DNA of 64,000 nt, from positions 20,874,723-20,938,722 of the forward strand of contig NC_134282.1 of NCBI RefSeq assembly GCF_949628215.1, given 5' to 3'. Within the stretch, counting starts at the first letter, position 1; each line of letters begins with the position of its first letter. The position numbers and the translations under genes are program-made. Of this stretch, positions 51,001 to 61,600 are shown piece by piece. The DNA comes from Phalacrocorax aristotelis. Lineage: Eukaryota > Chordata > Aves > Suliformes > Phalacrocoracidae. The notes under the pieces were generated by a model. It was not told where the DNA came from and ran no database searches. It saw nothing but the letters and a program-made list of their open reading frames with translations.

Positions 51001-52759
51001 GCTGGCTCTGCAAGCTGATTTGGCTCAGATGTGGTATTACAACTTTATCTGCTTTATTTCTATTCCATGAGCCCAGATCTAGAGTTGAAACATATTTGTC
51101 TCAAGACTTCTGTTTAGGTAAAAGCTATTGTTTGCACTTAAAATAGCTAAATGGGTGCCTAACAATGCATCATAGCTGCCAGGATGTGTATGCATTACTT
51201 CGTGTACACTTACTGAAAACTGTTTCTACGGAATGTTCTTCGCAGCGCAACATTATTTTCCCCGTGCAAGAAAACTGGGTTAAACACAATTTGCTGTCTC
51301 ATTAAATTCTTCTTAGCAATGAAGGAACCCCCTTTTTGTCTTACTTGAACAGCACTGTTCACTCTCTTGCCACTTCCTTGGATGCTTGCCATGCTAAAGG
51401 TCCAAAGTAATCAGATGCCAATTTTGGGGGTGTTTAGAGGTGGTTGGTTGGTTGGTTGGTGGGTTTTTTTTGAAAAAGGGAGGTGCTGTGCCCTAGTTGA
51501 CTTACTATAGCCAGCAAAAAAAAATGTAGCTGAGCTTGACTTTATAACCAAGAGTAGAATTATTTAGTAATGCCATGTCCCACTTCTGCTGTAGTATTAT
51601 TACATTAGCCAGGCTGCAGAAGGCCAGGAAATGTCACACCTGTGTAAACTACACAAGTGATCCCTTAGCATGACTGGCTAATTTAATTCTGTCACCTTTA
51701 ATATGGCACTGCAGTTCTCAGGCCTGATTTATTAGTACTTCAGCAACTTAATTTTCTTGTAAGTTTATTGTGAACTGCTATAATGATGCCATCAAGCTTC
51801 GTATGATGGTTGGCTTTCATTTGAACCGTTCTCGTGCAGCCGTACTTCCTTGGCAACATTTCATGAAGGAAAACACAACATTTCACACATGTCCATGGAC
51901 ATCTCCAGAGGGCTAATGGTGACTTGTGGGAGTGACCGGATTGTGAAGGTATTCATGTACCTCTTTCCTGCATTTATTATAGGTAGAGGACTAATGTCTG
52001 TATATACTTTTTTTCTTTCTGACAACTGTTGCTACAAAGCGGCCAGCAAGAATTGTATTTGTTGTAGGCTGTTCTTCCTGCAGCTGAATGAGGAAATGAC
52101 CTGTAACTCCACTGCATGGCATCTAGCTGTCAGAATTTATTACTGTTGGTGTCCTCTGGACAAACAAAGCAGGCATCAGCAGTAGGACAATCTGCCAGCG
52201 GCTTTAAAGACACAGACATGATGAACCGTGCAGGCTTCCTTTACTCTGAGCTCCCTGGCTTCTTGCAGCATTGCCACTAAAAGCCCTGGTTATGTGACAG
52301 TGACATGGAAATCAGACTGACGTAGAATCTTGCTGTGCTTAAGCAGTACATCTGCCATGCATGGCAGAACTGAGACTGATCCAGTCTGTCCCTGTTTTAC
52401 CGTAAGCGTGTTTATAACAAACTGCATAGCACTTTTGAAAACAGACCTACAGAGAACTGCTAGGGCTCAAGAGAGTCTTCTAAGTTTGGGTTTTGGTTTG
52501 TAAGGCTTGTACAACTCTTTATGATGTCTTCATCAAGTATAGTTTTAACAGAATTTGTTACCTTCTTTCCAGGGAGGTCTTTATGTTTGCTTCTATGCCT
52601 CTTCTATATGCTTACATATAGAAGCATATTTACATATGCTTCTATACCTCTTAGGTCATACAATAATGCTATGTAATTCTTCACAATATTTTCTTCCAGA
52701 TCTGGGACATGACGCCAGTAGTTGGTTGCAGCCTTGCAACTGGCTTCTCTTCCCGCTGA
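29894..52759 (+). CDS. WDFY1: WD repeat and FYVE domain-containing protein 1 (FENS-1), 410 aa, 12 exons
   Basis: Endosomal adaptor that binds PtdIns3P through its FYVE finger. The mammalian protein has been reported to bridge TLR3/TLR4 and TRIF. The join is 29894-30030, 36005-36072, 37714-37787, 38984-39038, 40373-40523, 42908-43020, 45635-45761, 47382-47487, 49839-49940, 50704-50834, 51840-51948, 52700-52759. It is open throughout at 1233 bp with the stop, exactly the human length of 410 aa. WD-type blades occupy about residues 20-277, a FYVE domain about 281-353, and a last blade about 360-405. Eight zinc cysteines are visible (287, 290, 314, 317, 322, 325, 344, 347), with the core HHCRKCG at 312-318. 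Intron 5 is U12-type. The C terminus GFSSR differs slightly from the human form as I recall it. Confidence 0.97.
30031..36004 (+). other. WDFY1: WDFY1 intron 1
   Basis: A GT-AG intron of about 6.0 kb whose first 230 bp belong to the CpG island, including a (CTGGGG)3 repeat near 30097-30115. The rest is AT-rich, with an A15 run near 33125. No nested gene is recognised. Confidence 0.85.
36005..36072 (+). CDS. WDFY1: WDFY1 exon 2 (residues 46-68)
   Basis: Encodes [20 protein letters not shown], the end of WD blade 1 with its VW signature. The donor is GTAAGT, phase 1. Confidence 0.95.
36073..37713 (+). other. WDFY1: WDFY1 intron 2
   Basis: A GT-AG intron of about 1.6 kb, phase 1. No other feature is recognised. 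Confidence 0.9.
37714..37787 (+). CDS. WDFY1: WDFY1 exon 3 (residues 69-93)
   Basis: Encodes [19 protein letters not shown] and on to GAIM. The donor is GTAAGT, phase 0. Confidence 0.96.
37788..38983 (+). other. WDFY1: WDFY1 intron 3
   Basis: A GT-AG intron of about 1.2 kb, phase 0. It contains an imperfect direct repeat (about 38502-38573). Confidence 0.9.
38502..38573. repeat. Imperfect direct repeat, 52-bp spacing
   Basis: The word 'agtgattcta(c/a)tgataacta' occurs twice, starting at 38502 and 38554, which suggests a small local duplication. Confidence 0.7.
38984..39038 (+). CDS. WDFY1: WDFY1 exon 4 (residues 94-111)
   Basis: Encodes [18 protein letters not shown]. The donor GTAGAC is poor, but the join to exon 5 ([10 protein letters not shown]) matches the family. 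Confidence 0.94.
39039..40372 (+). other. WDFY1: WDFY1 intron 4
   Basis: A GT-AG intron of about 1.3 kb with a weak donor. No other feature is recognised. Confidence 0.88.
40373..40523 (+). CDS. WDFY1: WDFY1 exon 5 (residues 112-161)
   Basis: Encodes [20 protein letters not shown] and on to the WD blade word SWASCLQ. It ends after the second base of codon 162, at a U12-type donor. Confidence 0.95.
40524..42907 (+). other. WDFY1: WDFY1 intron 5, U12-type (minor spliceosome)
   Basis: The donor is GTATCCTTT (40524-40532), the exact minor-class consensus. The branch word CTCCTTGAT (42889-42897) matches TTCCTTRAY at 8 of 9 positions, 10-11 bases before the exon, and there is no extended polypyrimidine tract. 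The intron is of GT-AG terminal type. With these borders the protein reads [19 protein letters not shown], as the family requires. Confidence 0.92.
42908..43020 (+). CDS. WDFY1: WDFY1 exon 6 (residues 162-199)
   Basis: Encodes [20 protein letters not shown] and on to TLKGHEG. The donor is GTAAAG, phase 1. Confidence 0.96.
43021..45634 (+). other. WDFY1: WDFY1 intron 6
   Basis: A GT-AG intron of about 2.6 kb, phase 1, AT-rich. No nested gene is recognised. Confidence 0.9.
45635..45761 (+). CDS. WDFY1: WDFY1 exon 7 (residues 200-241)
   Basis: Encodes [20 protein letters not shown] and on to LLLQGH, including the WD signature IIMWDIGG. The donor is GTATGT. Confidence 0.96.
45762..47381 (+). 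other. WDFY1: WDFY1 intron 7
   Basis: A GT-AG intron of about 1.6 kb. It contains a T16 run (45945-45960). Confidence 0.9.
47382..47487 (+). CDS. WDFY1: WDFY1 exon 8 (residues 242-277)
   Basis: Encodes [20 protein letters not shown] and on to the WD signature [11 protein letters not shown]. The donor is GTAAGA, phase 0. Confidence 0.96.
47488..49838 (+). other. WDFY1: WDFY1 intron 8
   Basis: A GT-AG intron of about 2.35 kb, phase 0. It contains an interrupted T tract at 47520-47553 and a CR1-like scrap near 49525-49555 that is too short to assign. Confidence 0.9.
47520..47553. repeat. Interrupted poly-T tract
   Basis: About 34 bases of T with only two G interruptions, 33 bases past a splice donor. 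Confidence 0.9.
49839..49940 (+). CDS. WDFY1: WDFY1 exon 9 (residues 278-311), first half of FYVE finger
   Basis: Encodes [20 protein letters not shown] and on to KTLGLRQ, with the first zinc pair Cys287/Cys290. The donor is GTGAGA, phase 0, so the exon border falls just before the basic HHCR motif. Confidence 0.96.
49941..50703 (+). other. WDFY1: WDFY1 intron 9
   Basis: A GT-AG intron of 763 bp. Its last 126 bases are open in frame with exon 10. Confidence 0.9.
50704..50834 (+). CDS. WDFY1: WDFY1 exon 10 (residues 312-354), FYVE core
   Basis: Encodes [20 protein letters not shown] and on to [14 protein letters not shown]. It holds the PtdIns3P-binding basic core and six of the eight zinc cysteines. 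The donor is GTGAGT. Confidence 0.97.
50835..51839 (+). other. WDFY1: WDFY1 intron 10
   Basis: A GT-AG intron of about 1.0 kb containing a GGTT microsatellite at 51442-51460. Confidence 0.9.
51442..51460. repeat. (GGTT)n microsatellite
   Basis: Nearly five copies of GGTT, followed by GGG and a T8 run. Confidence 0.85.
51840..51948 (+). CDS. WDFY1: WDFY1 exon 11 (residues 355-391)
   Basis: Encodes [20 protein letters not shown] and on to SDRIVK, the start of the last WD blade. The donor GTATTC is weak, and the frame stays open into the intron as far as 52185. Confidence 0.95.
51949..52699 (+). other. WDFY1: WDFY1 intron 11
   Basis: A GT-AG intron of 751 bp. It is open in frame with exon 11 for 78 codons (to a TAG at 52183-52185) and carries a perfect hairpin at 52617-52646, 53 bases before the acceptor. 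Confidence 0.9.
52617..52646. repeat. Perfect 13-bp inverted repeat, 4-base loop
   Basis: TATAGAAGCATAT (52617-52629), loop TTAC, then ATATGCTTCTATA (52634-52646). The surrounding 30 bases carry two direct near-copies of 'tgcttctat(g/a)cctctt', so the hairpin probably arose from a local inverted duplication. Confidence 0.9.
52700..52759 (+). CDS. WDFY1: WDFY1 exon 12 coding part (residues 392-410 and stop)
   Basis: Encodes [19 protein letters not shown] and TGA at 52757-52759. It completes the last WD blade with the IWD word. Confidence 0.95.
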   Translation: MWDMTPVVGCSLATGFSSR

Positions 52760-53990
52760 TCTCATACCTGACAGGTTTATGCACCTTATGTACAGCAATA
52801 TGCACCGAATGAATGGAATCCTTCTTAAGAATATTACCACAAACACTGGTTGCTTGATTCTTCTGCTGCTGTTCCAGGATGGACAGTCACCTTTTGTAGA
52901 GCATGGCTTTTCTGTTGGGCTCACCAGGAATCTCCGTGGTGCAGAAGTGCGGTTTCACAGCCTCTTGGACTAACGTAAAATGGCTTACCTGCAATATGAC
53001 ACCTTGATGAAAGGACCTGTTGTTTCTCAGTTTACATATGTAGTGTTAACAATGTGCTATCTCTGCTGATGTATCTTGTACAGATACCTTGTAGCTGAAA
53101 CATTATCAGAGTAAAACGAGTGTTGTAAATTCAATTTGTGCAAATAGTAAAATAACTTATTCTCTCTTCCAAAAAGCAGTTCTATAGAAATACTTTTGAG
53201 CAGTCACTGTCTAAACTGCCTCCAAAAGGTATGTTGGTTATTCCTATGGAAGGCGGAGATACTTCAAAGTGGCAGGTAGCTTCTTTCAGATGAGGTAGTA
53301 AGAGAACCTTTGATCACACAAGATTTCCTTTAGTGGCTTTCTTGTAGTGTTTGTCTTCAAGTCTGGTTATTAGTGAAATCACTTTTGTGGGACAACTGTT
53401 CTGTTTAGATAGCTGGTGAGTCTTTGAACAACTCTAGGCTCTTTCAGTAGTGTTTTAGCATAGCTAATAAACTTCTGTAGTTCTTATGAAAACATGCAGC
53501 CCAGCTACTCTACTTTAAAGACAGGTCGTAGGTATGAGCCATGTACTTTGACAACTCTATAATGCTGTTAGAATGGGAAGCTAAGCAAATCAGCCTCATT
53601 AAACGTAATGGCTAAGAAAAAATGGCCATCTACATTTTAGAGACTTTTTTCTGTGGAAAGGCTGATGTTTCCTTAATGGTAGGGAACTCTGCTGAAGTGC
53701 AGGCTAAATTCAAATACTGGCTTGGTGTTGCTTAAAACAGCTAAATACAGAGCAATAATTATTGAGGTACAGAACAGCTGCTTTTTTCCCCCTGCACCTA
53801 GGTCTGTTAATCCTGAGATATCTATATTGATCCTTTCCTGATTCAAAGATGAGAAGTGTGAGGAAGAGCTGGGAGGCTTTTATGACTGTGCAGTTGGCAT
53901 GTACAGGAAATAACTAGTGAGATATTGTCAATAAATTGGTCTGTCAGTTGTGTGAATTTCCTACATTTGAACACTGTAAGGAGAACTTAT

Positions 53991-54014
53991 TTTGAAACTT
54001 TGAAACTTTGAAAG
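53991..54014. repeat. 8-bp tandem repeat, three copies
   Basis: TTTGAAAC, TTTGAAAC, TTTGAAAG in direct succession. Confidence 0.85.
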
Positions 54015-55596
54015 CTAAGGCAGTATGTCACAGAGTTTAAGCTTGGAACTGGTTAGATTTTTCTGAAAACAGATGCATATGTTTGAGGACAAAAAATGTG
54101 GGTAGGTCAGCTGGCCCAGAATAGGTGGTGTTGCACAACTATCAAAGGCAATAGGCTCTTTCTGGCAGAGGGCTTAAGGGTTAGACTGTCTTTATTTACA
54201 GTAACAATCAAGTGGTGCTATGAGTGTTAGTGATTTCAAGTCCTAGGTGTGTAACTTGACACTAATAATGTGCATTGGACCATGCTGTAGGCTGAAATAG
54301 ATAAAGATCATGGTATCGTTAATATGTCATGATTCACTTGCGTTTTAAGCCAAAAAGCTGATAGTCTCCAAAGGGCATTAGAATCCAGAATATGTTAGTT
54401 ACTGGTATTTTGGATTTGGCTTTGTCTCCCTTTCCATAGGCCTTCTCTGGAAGTTTTGCGAAGAGTCTTTCAATTTGCCAGGCTTATTGGGTAACTGAAG
54501 AATAAACAAATCCCTCTTTTGTGGGAATCCCAAAACTTGTCTTGCCTTCAGTTGGGGATTTAACACTTGTCACACTGACTTGATTGATCCCTTGCTACAT
54601 GCTGTATAGCCTATGTTTTTTGAGAAGGCTAGTTTCTAAGCTATTGAGAGAAAATCGGCTTGTACTGGAAAAAAGTAGCAGCTTTCTGCTCTGAAGGCCT
54701 TCACCCTTGTAAATTAGCAGGTAAAGTGAATGGTTGAAGGGGTGAATAAGCCCTGATAATGTTCTGCGTTCACTTTCAGATTTCTTCCTATCTGGCTCCG
54801 GAAGAGAATGGAAGACTTCTTCCTTGCAGCCTGTAAGGCAGAACATGAGTTATTTTGTTAGAACTGTTTAAGATCCTGCTGTGGTAGGTAAGGAGGATCC
54901 AGGGTCTTGAGTTAAGCTAGGAGATTGATGTAGATGTGGGATGAATACCATATTCTTCAAACCAGATATTCTGAAACTTACACCAGTGATACTAAGGTGT
55001 AACTCCTTTGCAGCTAACACTCGTGAGCTTCAGCTTTTTTAGTTCTGATTAGTCAACGTGCCCCCTGCTCAGCATGCAGCTCCTCCCCTTCTCTGTGAAT
55101 ACTTCCTCTGCTTCTTTACATTACAGTTTTGCCACTAGATAATATATTCTTTACTACATATTGTTAAACTAAGGAATCTATTTTCTATAATTGATAAAGA
55201 TAGCGTCAGTTCAGATATAACAAGATAAATATGGCTGCTCAATCATTAGTCATTTAAGTATACTCTTGGTGTTGAATGAGTAATGCTTACAAACCACTAA
55301 AGAGATAGTGTTTTTGTTCATAAACAACTATTTTGAAGGCACATACTCTCTCATGAAACTGAACATACTTCAGCTATGTCAGCTCAAGTGTGCAATTACT
55401 GAGAAGGCTTGATTTGAAGCATTACTAATCTCGCTTGTATAACCTCCTTCACTGGGGCAGGGAAGGGGAGCAAAGGGTACTAATATGTGCTAATTCTTTA
55501 CTAGTTGTATTTCTGTACCCTGCATAGTTAAGAGATGTTAGATAAATCTGTCCCTTGGTCCTTCTTGTCTGTTTTTTAAACTTTGATTACATGTAC

Positions 55597-55602
55597 AATA
55601 AA
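55597..55602 (+). terminator. WDFY1: Candidate distal poly(A) signal of WDFY1
   Basis: AATAAA followed by T-rich sequence. It is the most distal of four AATAAA hexamers after the stop codon; use is not proven. Confidence 0.4.
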
Positions 55603-55625
55603 ATATTTCTTGATATTCACTTAGT

Positions 55626-58600
55626 CGATTTGGATGATCCATCTTTTCTTCCATTCTGTGAATACACAACCCCGATTATATGCTCTGGCGCCTCCTGTAC
55701 ATGACTCATGTCCAAATTCTAGGTTGGAGGGAGAGCTTGTCAGATGTGTTGTATTGGCACTGAAACGACTGCTGCGTGGTCCCAGCTAGGGATGTATAAC
55801 TATATCCTGTGTCCTGCTTGCCAGCTCGTATAGACCTCTTCTCTGGTTCATCTGGTTCCCCTTCAGAGGTCTGAAAAGGTTCTTACTACATAGAGTATCA
55901 AAGGATCAACCCCTTCCCTGAGATCCCTTGGACTTGTTTGAGGTATTAGAGAAATACTTTTATGCTGGATGGGATTAGTGGAGTCTATGATATGATACAT
56001 ACACAGAGGACACAAACTGCAGCCACAGGAGATGTTACCTGTGTCTCATGATACTTTCTCACAGGGAAAGGGTGGGGGCAAGCTGGGAAGCATCCTTATC
56101 CCTCACAGTTACAGCCTTCATTGGCTCAAACACAGCACTAGCTGGCTTTGTAACACTTGGAATGCCTGGTTGGCCTGTTAACATGTGGTGTAGCTCTCTG
56201 CTCCCTGAGGTATTCAGGAGCAATAGAACGAATCTGGAGGGTGGCTGGTAGTCTGTGTAGTGTATAATATTGTATTGTTTGGGCTTTTGTTCTTTTTTTT
56301 GTTAATGAGACATGGCTCATTTTGATTGGCTTAAATTTCTCACCTTTCCTAAGGCAAATTACCATTTTGTAGTTCCAGCAAAAGCTGACTGGAAACAATG
56401 AAGCTGTTACCGATCTGTAGCTGGAAAAGCCTGTTTAGATGTGTATGTAGACCATTTTATAGAATATTTTAAATATGGCATATGAATTCTAGATTAGTTA
56501 AGTGAAAATGTTTGAGAACTGTAAATAGTGTACTTGTAGTGAAAGCACTAAAATGCACGTATTGTTTTTTTAAATGAGAATGCATAGTCGATCACTTCTC
56601 ACATTGCTTATGTCACAAACTTCATTTAAATTTCAGATAAGCTGTGTGGCAGGTCTTAGCAATGAGTTTTTTTGGTGTGGTGTTGACTTTACTCATTGGA
56701 GAGATTTAGAATATGTTAGGTGCAGGAAAGGGACACATTTTAATGTTGATCAGATTTACTATTCCATACTTCAGAAGGAAACCTCCCTAAGGCTTTTTGT
56801 CTCTGTAGAAGGAGTTCTCAGTGCTGAGTGACCTGGTTAACAATGAAATACCTGATCACACTCTACAGAAAATGATGAATTTCTGCCAGCTTAACATTTC
56901 CAACAATTTTTTTGTGATCAACTAACCATCTTTCAGTGAGTTGCAACGTGGGCTTTGAAGGCTTTCTCTGCTTCTTTCAGAGGTATAAGGCAAGCCTTCT
57001 CGATCTCTTATGTGACTGCTACCAAATGATCCCACAAAGTTTTTTGCCTCTTTGGAGGATGTAAGGGTATGGTCTCTAGGTAGCTGAGTGTGGTCTATTA
57101 AACTCTATTGATATATAAAAACTAATAGTTGAACAGATTCAGTATTACTGGCTTTATCACGTTGGCAATGGAAGAAAGTGTCAAAATAATATCAGTAATG
57201 AAATCTATACAATTTTTTTAAATTAAAATATTGTATCAAAAATACCTGAAATATGAGGTCATTTGAAACTTTGCTTTCTGCTTCTATAGCATGAGCCTTT
57301 TTGCCTCCAATATACAGGCAGCTCAGAGTTGCTATAACTAATGGCCGTTCAACTCACTTGTGTACCGAGGGTCTCTTGCCAGTTTTACTACATAATCTGT
57401 GCTCACACAGAGAAGTTGGACCATATTATTTGACTTACTCTCAATGTATTGTACTAATTTGGGAGGGACTGACTGGCTTGTCTGCAGAATATTTGGTACA
57501 TTAATTCACAAATTGCTTTTTGTCACAAAGGTATCATGGGTTGCCTTACATCTAGCTTTTATAGCTGAATTACAAAGTCCTATCAATTTTGTTTGCAAAG
57601 GCCCTGATGTGCTTTCCATGAGATACCCAGAGGCTTAGGTATCTCTTAGCATTTATCCAGCTCAAAACCAAGATAAATTTATGTAGAAATACAGGTTGAC
57701 TGTAGGATTTTCCATCTGTATTTTTACACCTGGTCTTTCCATTTTTCCTCTGAAATGCTTTATATTCCTGTTCTTCAGGAAACTGGCTTGCAAAAACAAA
57801 TGTTATGGAGGTGCATGCTTTTCTCCCCTTTACCTCGTTTACATGGAAAGACACAGAACAGGGTTTAACTTGCTCCTAGCTTTGCTACTATAGCTGTCTT
57901 TCAAATAAGCAAGATACCATGACTCTGGCTGTCTATATGGATTTTTCTTTCCAAAGCCTGTTTTCCTTATGGTTTCACTGCTCTCAAAATCTATATGCAT
58001 ATGTCAAAACTCTAAGTTTTCATGAACTGAGGTGCGCCCCCATGTTGCTGATCAAGAGTGGGCACTGCTTGCTAATATTCCTTGATACTGTTACTGCTGC
58101 TAAGCCATAGCTATTTTTCTGTTGTATACTAGAACTGTCCTTTGTCTTTTCTCTGTTCTTTTTCTCTGTTCTCATTCATTTCTCCTTCTTTCTCTTAGTT
58201 TATGGCTCCTTCTCCAGGTTTCCTCCGCAGCAGCTTTGAGACAGGTGATAGCAGCTTTTGAAGCACAACTGAACTGCTTGCCTGAGCCTCCTGATCTGTA
58301 AGAGTGAGCTGGTCTTGCAGTGGCTGACTGAAGGATGACTAAGGCAGCAGGCATGGAAGGTGAGTGTCTTTTAGGAAACAGCCCATTACCTCACCTTCAC
58401 AAGTCACAAGACTCCATCCCTTTAAGCATTTCTAGGAATGCAGCCATAACTTGTTCTTCTGTTTGCTACAGCTTTTTCAGGTTGGAAAGGAACACTGTAA
58501 AAGCCACTACCTCTTACAACCCTGACTGTGCAGTGTCCCAGCTAAGTGGTGGACACCAGAGTTTTTAATCTTGGTGATTTGTAGGGAAGGTCTGGGATCA

Positions 58601-61600
58601 ACAGGACTGTCAATAGTACTTACAGGTTTTGGAGACTATCAGGACAATTTCTCTAATGGTAAACATTGCTCGTGCCTAAATGGTGTCTGTGGGACACTCA
58701 GTTTAAAACTTGATCTTGTAGATGTTGTGTAAAGGAGGGAAACAAGGTTGTAAATTGTGTTCAGTTACAGTCCTTTTATGGAGAAGAAATGCTGGGAATA
58801 TAAGCATGCTTGCAGGCAATGAGGGATATTTTAGTCCTCCTACTCCAAAACAGCAGTTCTCTTATTTTACAGTGTGAGTACACCAACTGTTGCTTCTCCT
58901 GTTTCAGAAGCATGGTCTGAATATGCTTAGATTTTACAACCAGGATGGAAAGAGACAAAACATACAAGAAATTGAAGGAAGGTGGAGAGGGGAAAGACCT
59001 GAATGGCAGTGTGGTTGAAGTATGCAGAGCCTTGATTTAAGGGGTCGTAAGGAAGGACACTATGGATCTAAGAGCTGTTAATCCAACTGAACACAAGAGG
59101 GCTACAATGACACACTTTCTCTTGATAGAAGGGGTATTCTCGATGGAACTATGTCAATGTCTGTCTACCTTTTGGCCTGCTTTTATACAGCTGGGAAATT
59201 AAATAAGTTGCTACTTGACACCCTTTAAATACTTGTGTACACCTATCACTTCAGTACAGGCTATAAGGATTTAAGATTGCTATTTTCAACACTTTTCTAG
59301 AACTTTAAACTGTTAAATGTTGGAACTACTTACTGAACATGCTATTGCTGCCGATAAGGTACCAAAATCTGTGGCACAGATACATAATTTGGTATGTCCT
59401 CTAATGATATGAATGCTTTGTTCTGCACTTAAATTGTGGAGAATCCAGATTGTGTCAGCAAATAAGGAAAAGGGAACATATGAAAAGCAGAGAATTGTCT
59501 GGAAAAGTACAAACCCCTGCCTAGTAACCAAGTGCAAGTGTTAGATTGTTTCTCTATTGAGCCAAAGTGCGATTAAAAGCTACCTCCTGCAGCTGAATTT
59601 AGATTGGGCTTTTAAAGTTTTCTCTTTCCCCTATGGACCTAGTACCAAGGGGGATAAAACCTGCACAGCAGGTCTTTTAAAATCACTAAGTGGAGTGTGC
59701 GTCTGCCTGAACTTCTTGGTTCGCACAGGGCTACTCACCTGAAGTCGTCTGTGGCTCTGTGTGCCTGGCAGCGGCTCGGTTTAGGTGCTGGAAAATGACA
59801 CCAAGGCATGTGCTGGCTAGAATCAGTGTAAATGGCTGGCCAGTGTTCTGCTTCATTTGTTGCTGTACTGGATGACAGTAAAAAGGCTTCTAACTGCAAT
59901 GAAAAGGCGGGATTTTTTTCAGAAGGAATTTTTTTGCAGTTTTTTAGAAGGAAGTGAGAATGTTATATTTTGTTCTCTGCCTGCTGTTCTTTACACAGTG
60001 GTTTGTCTCTCTTAATTGGAGCTATCAGGATTTGTTTGTTTCCCTGGAAATGTATGTGAACATAACTTCCCAGTGAATTGTAAATCATTAGTTGAATGTG
60101 TAGCTTTACTTATATGGTCCAGGATTAGCTTCTGCAGCCCATAAAGCTTGCAGAGATTAGGACGGCCTAAGACAAAGCTTGTTGCAAGTTTAGGACTCCA
60201 TCAGTCCACGGCATCTGACATTTTAGCAATGGCTTCTTTTCAAATAAATAATGTCCAAACTCACCAAAACTTATACCTAGGAGCTAGAGAAGCTCTCACC
60301 AGCAGCTGTAGGCACACAAGGCTCACTGAACCCACCGTATCTCTCGGTGTGAACATTTTCTACTTCTGAATGTGATCGGCTGCTAGAAGAGTGGAACATA
60401 AGCAAAGAGGACACAATATCCAGTAGCAGTAAAAAGCTGCTTGCCTCACTTAAAAGCCTTTTCAGGAAGGAAGAATATGAGCATTTTCCTTCAGGCAGAG
60501 ACAGAAGCCAAAAGAGAAGGGTCTCAAAGCCTTTCGCAGCCTGTTTTGAGTTAGAGGAATAAATTTGCATTACTTTGCAAGCTTTTGTGTTCATATTAAT
60601 TAACTGGGCCTAAGGGAAGGACCCGAAGGAGGTTTTTCCGGCATAAGATCATCACCCCCAGTTTACCTGGCACAACTGTGTGCCACAGCTGCCTCCCCCT
60701 GCTCCCATTGTTGTGTGACACTGATAACCATCAGTAGTTCCTACTTGGGAAGTTTGAGCTATCTTCTTTATCATAACATTATGCAGGCATGCAGTGCTAG
60801 TGGTGGAGGGGAGAATTCCAACTCCTTACCCCTTCTAGATAGCCAGTCATTAAGTACAGCCTGGCTTTCTGTGCTGGAAAGCATCTAATTTAGGCATGAT
60901 CCTTTATCTGCAGCCTTGTGTCTGTAGGGCAGCAAAATTTTTCTCTCTGCTAACCTGCAAGGTTGGCCGTAAGTGGCTGATGTTGGCCACTGCTGTTAAT
61001 GTGCACTGTGCACTGTGCATGTGATGTGTTTGCTGCTGCTGCTCTTTTCTGATGTACTTGCAAAAACACAAAAGCAGCAGGCTAGTTCTCTTGAGTTCAT
61101 GGGTCTTTGCATAGAAAAAGTAAGATTATTGGGAAATGGTTGTTAAGCAAGAAAATATTATTGTCCACCACCGGAGTAAATGACATAGCTAGGTAAAATG
61201 TAGGCTGCTGAGTTTCATTTTTATGAAACTTTCTTTGGGGGGGGGAGGATGAAGGGGGGAGGGGTATATTAATCCCTTAATTTCAAATTCATTTTGGAGA
61301 TGAAAGTGTTGATGCCATGCATCTGTAGTACAACTGCACTGTAGTGTCCACATTCTTGCATGTTAGGCAAACGCAGTTCTGAGTAGTCACAGACACGTAG
61401 CTTTCCCAATGCTGCAGTGGGATCTATGGAGACTCCCCGTTCACCAACAGTGAGGAATATTAGGGGTTGAGGTGCAGAGCCAGCTCTCTGTTGGTCTGCA
61501 TACGTCACCGTAGGTAGAGCTGGGGGCTGCAAGGGACAGGAGCATGACAGGAATTGTGGGGAAGCCAGATGTTTACCTCCTGGGGAAGGCAGCATGGACA

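Larger units (their letters stand above)
52760..55625 (+). other. WDFY1: WDFY1 3' UTR (end uncertain)
   Basis: AATAAA hexamers occur at 53466, 53930, 54501 and 55597. Which are used cannot be decided from sequence alone, so the stated end is the furthest plausible one. Alternative polyadenylation with UTRs of about 0.7, 1.2, 1.8 and 2.9 kb is possible. Confidence 0.4.
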
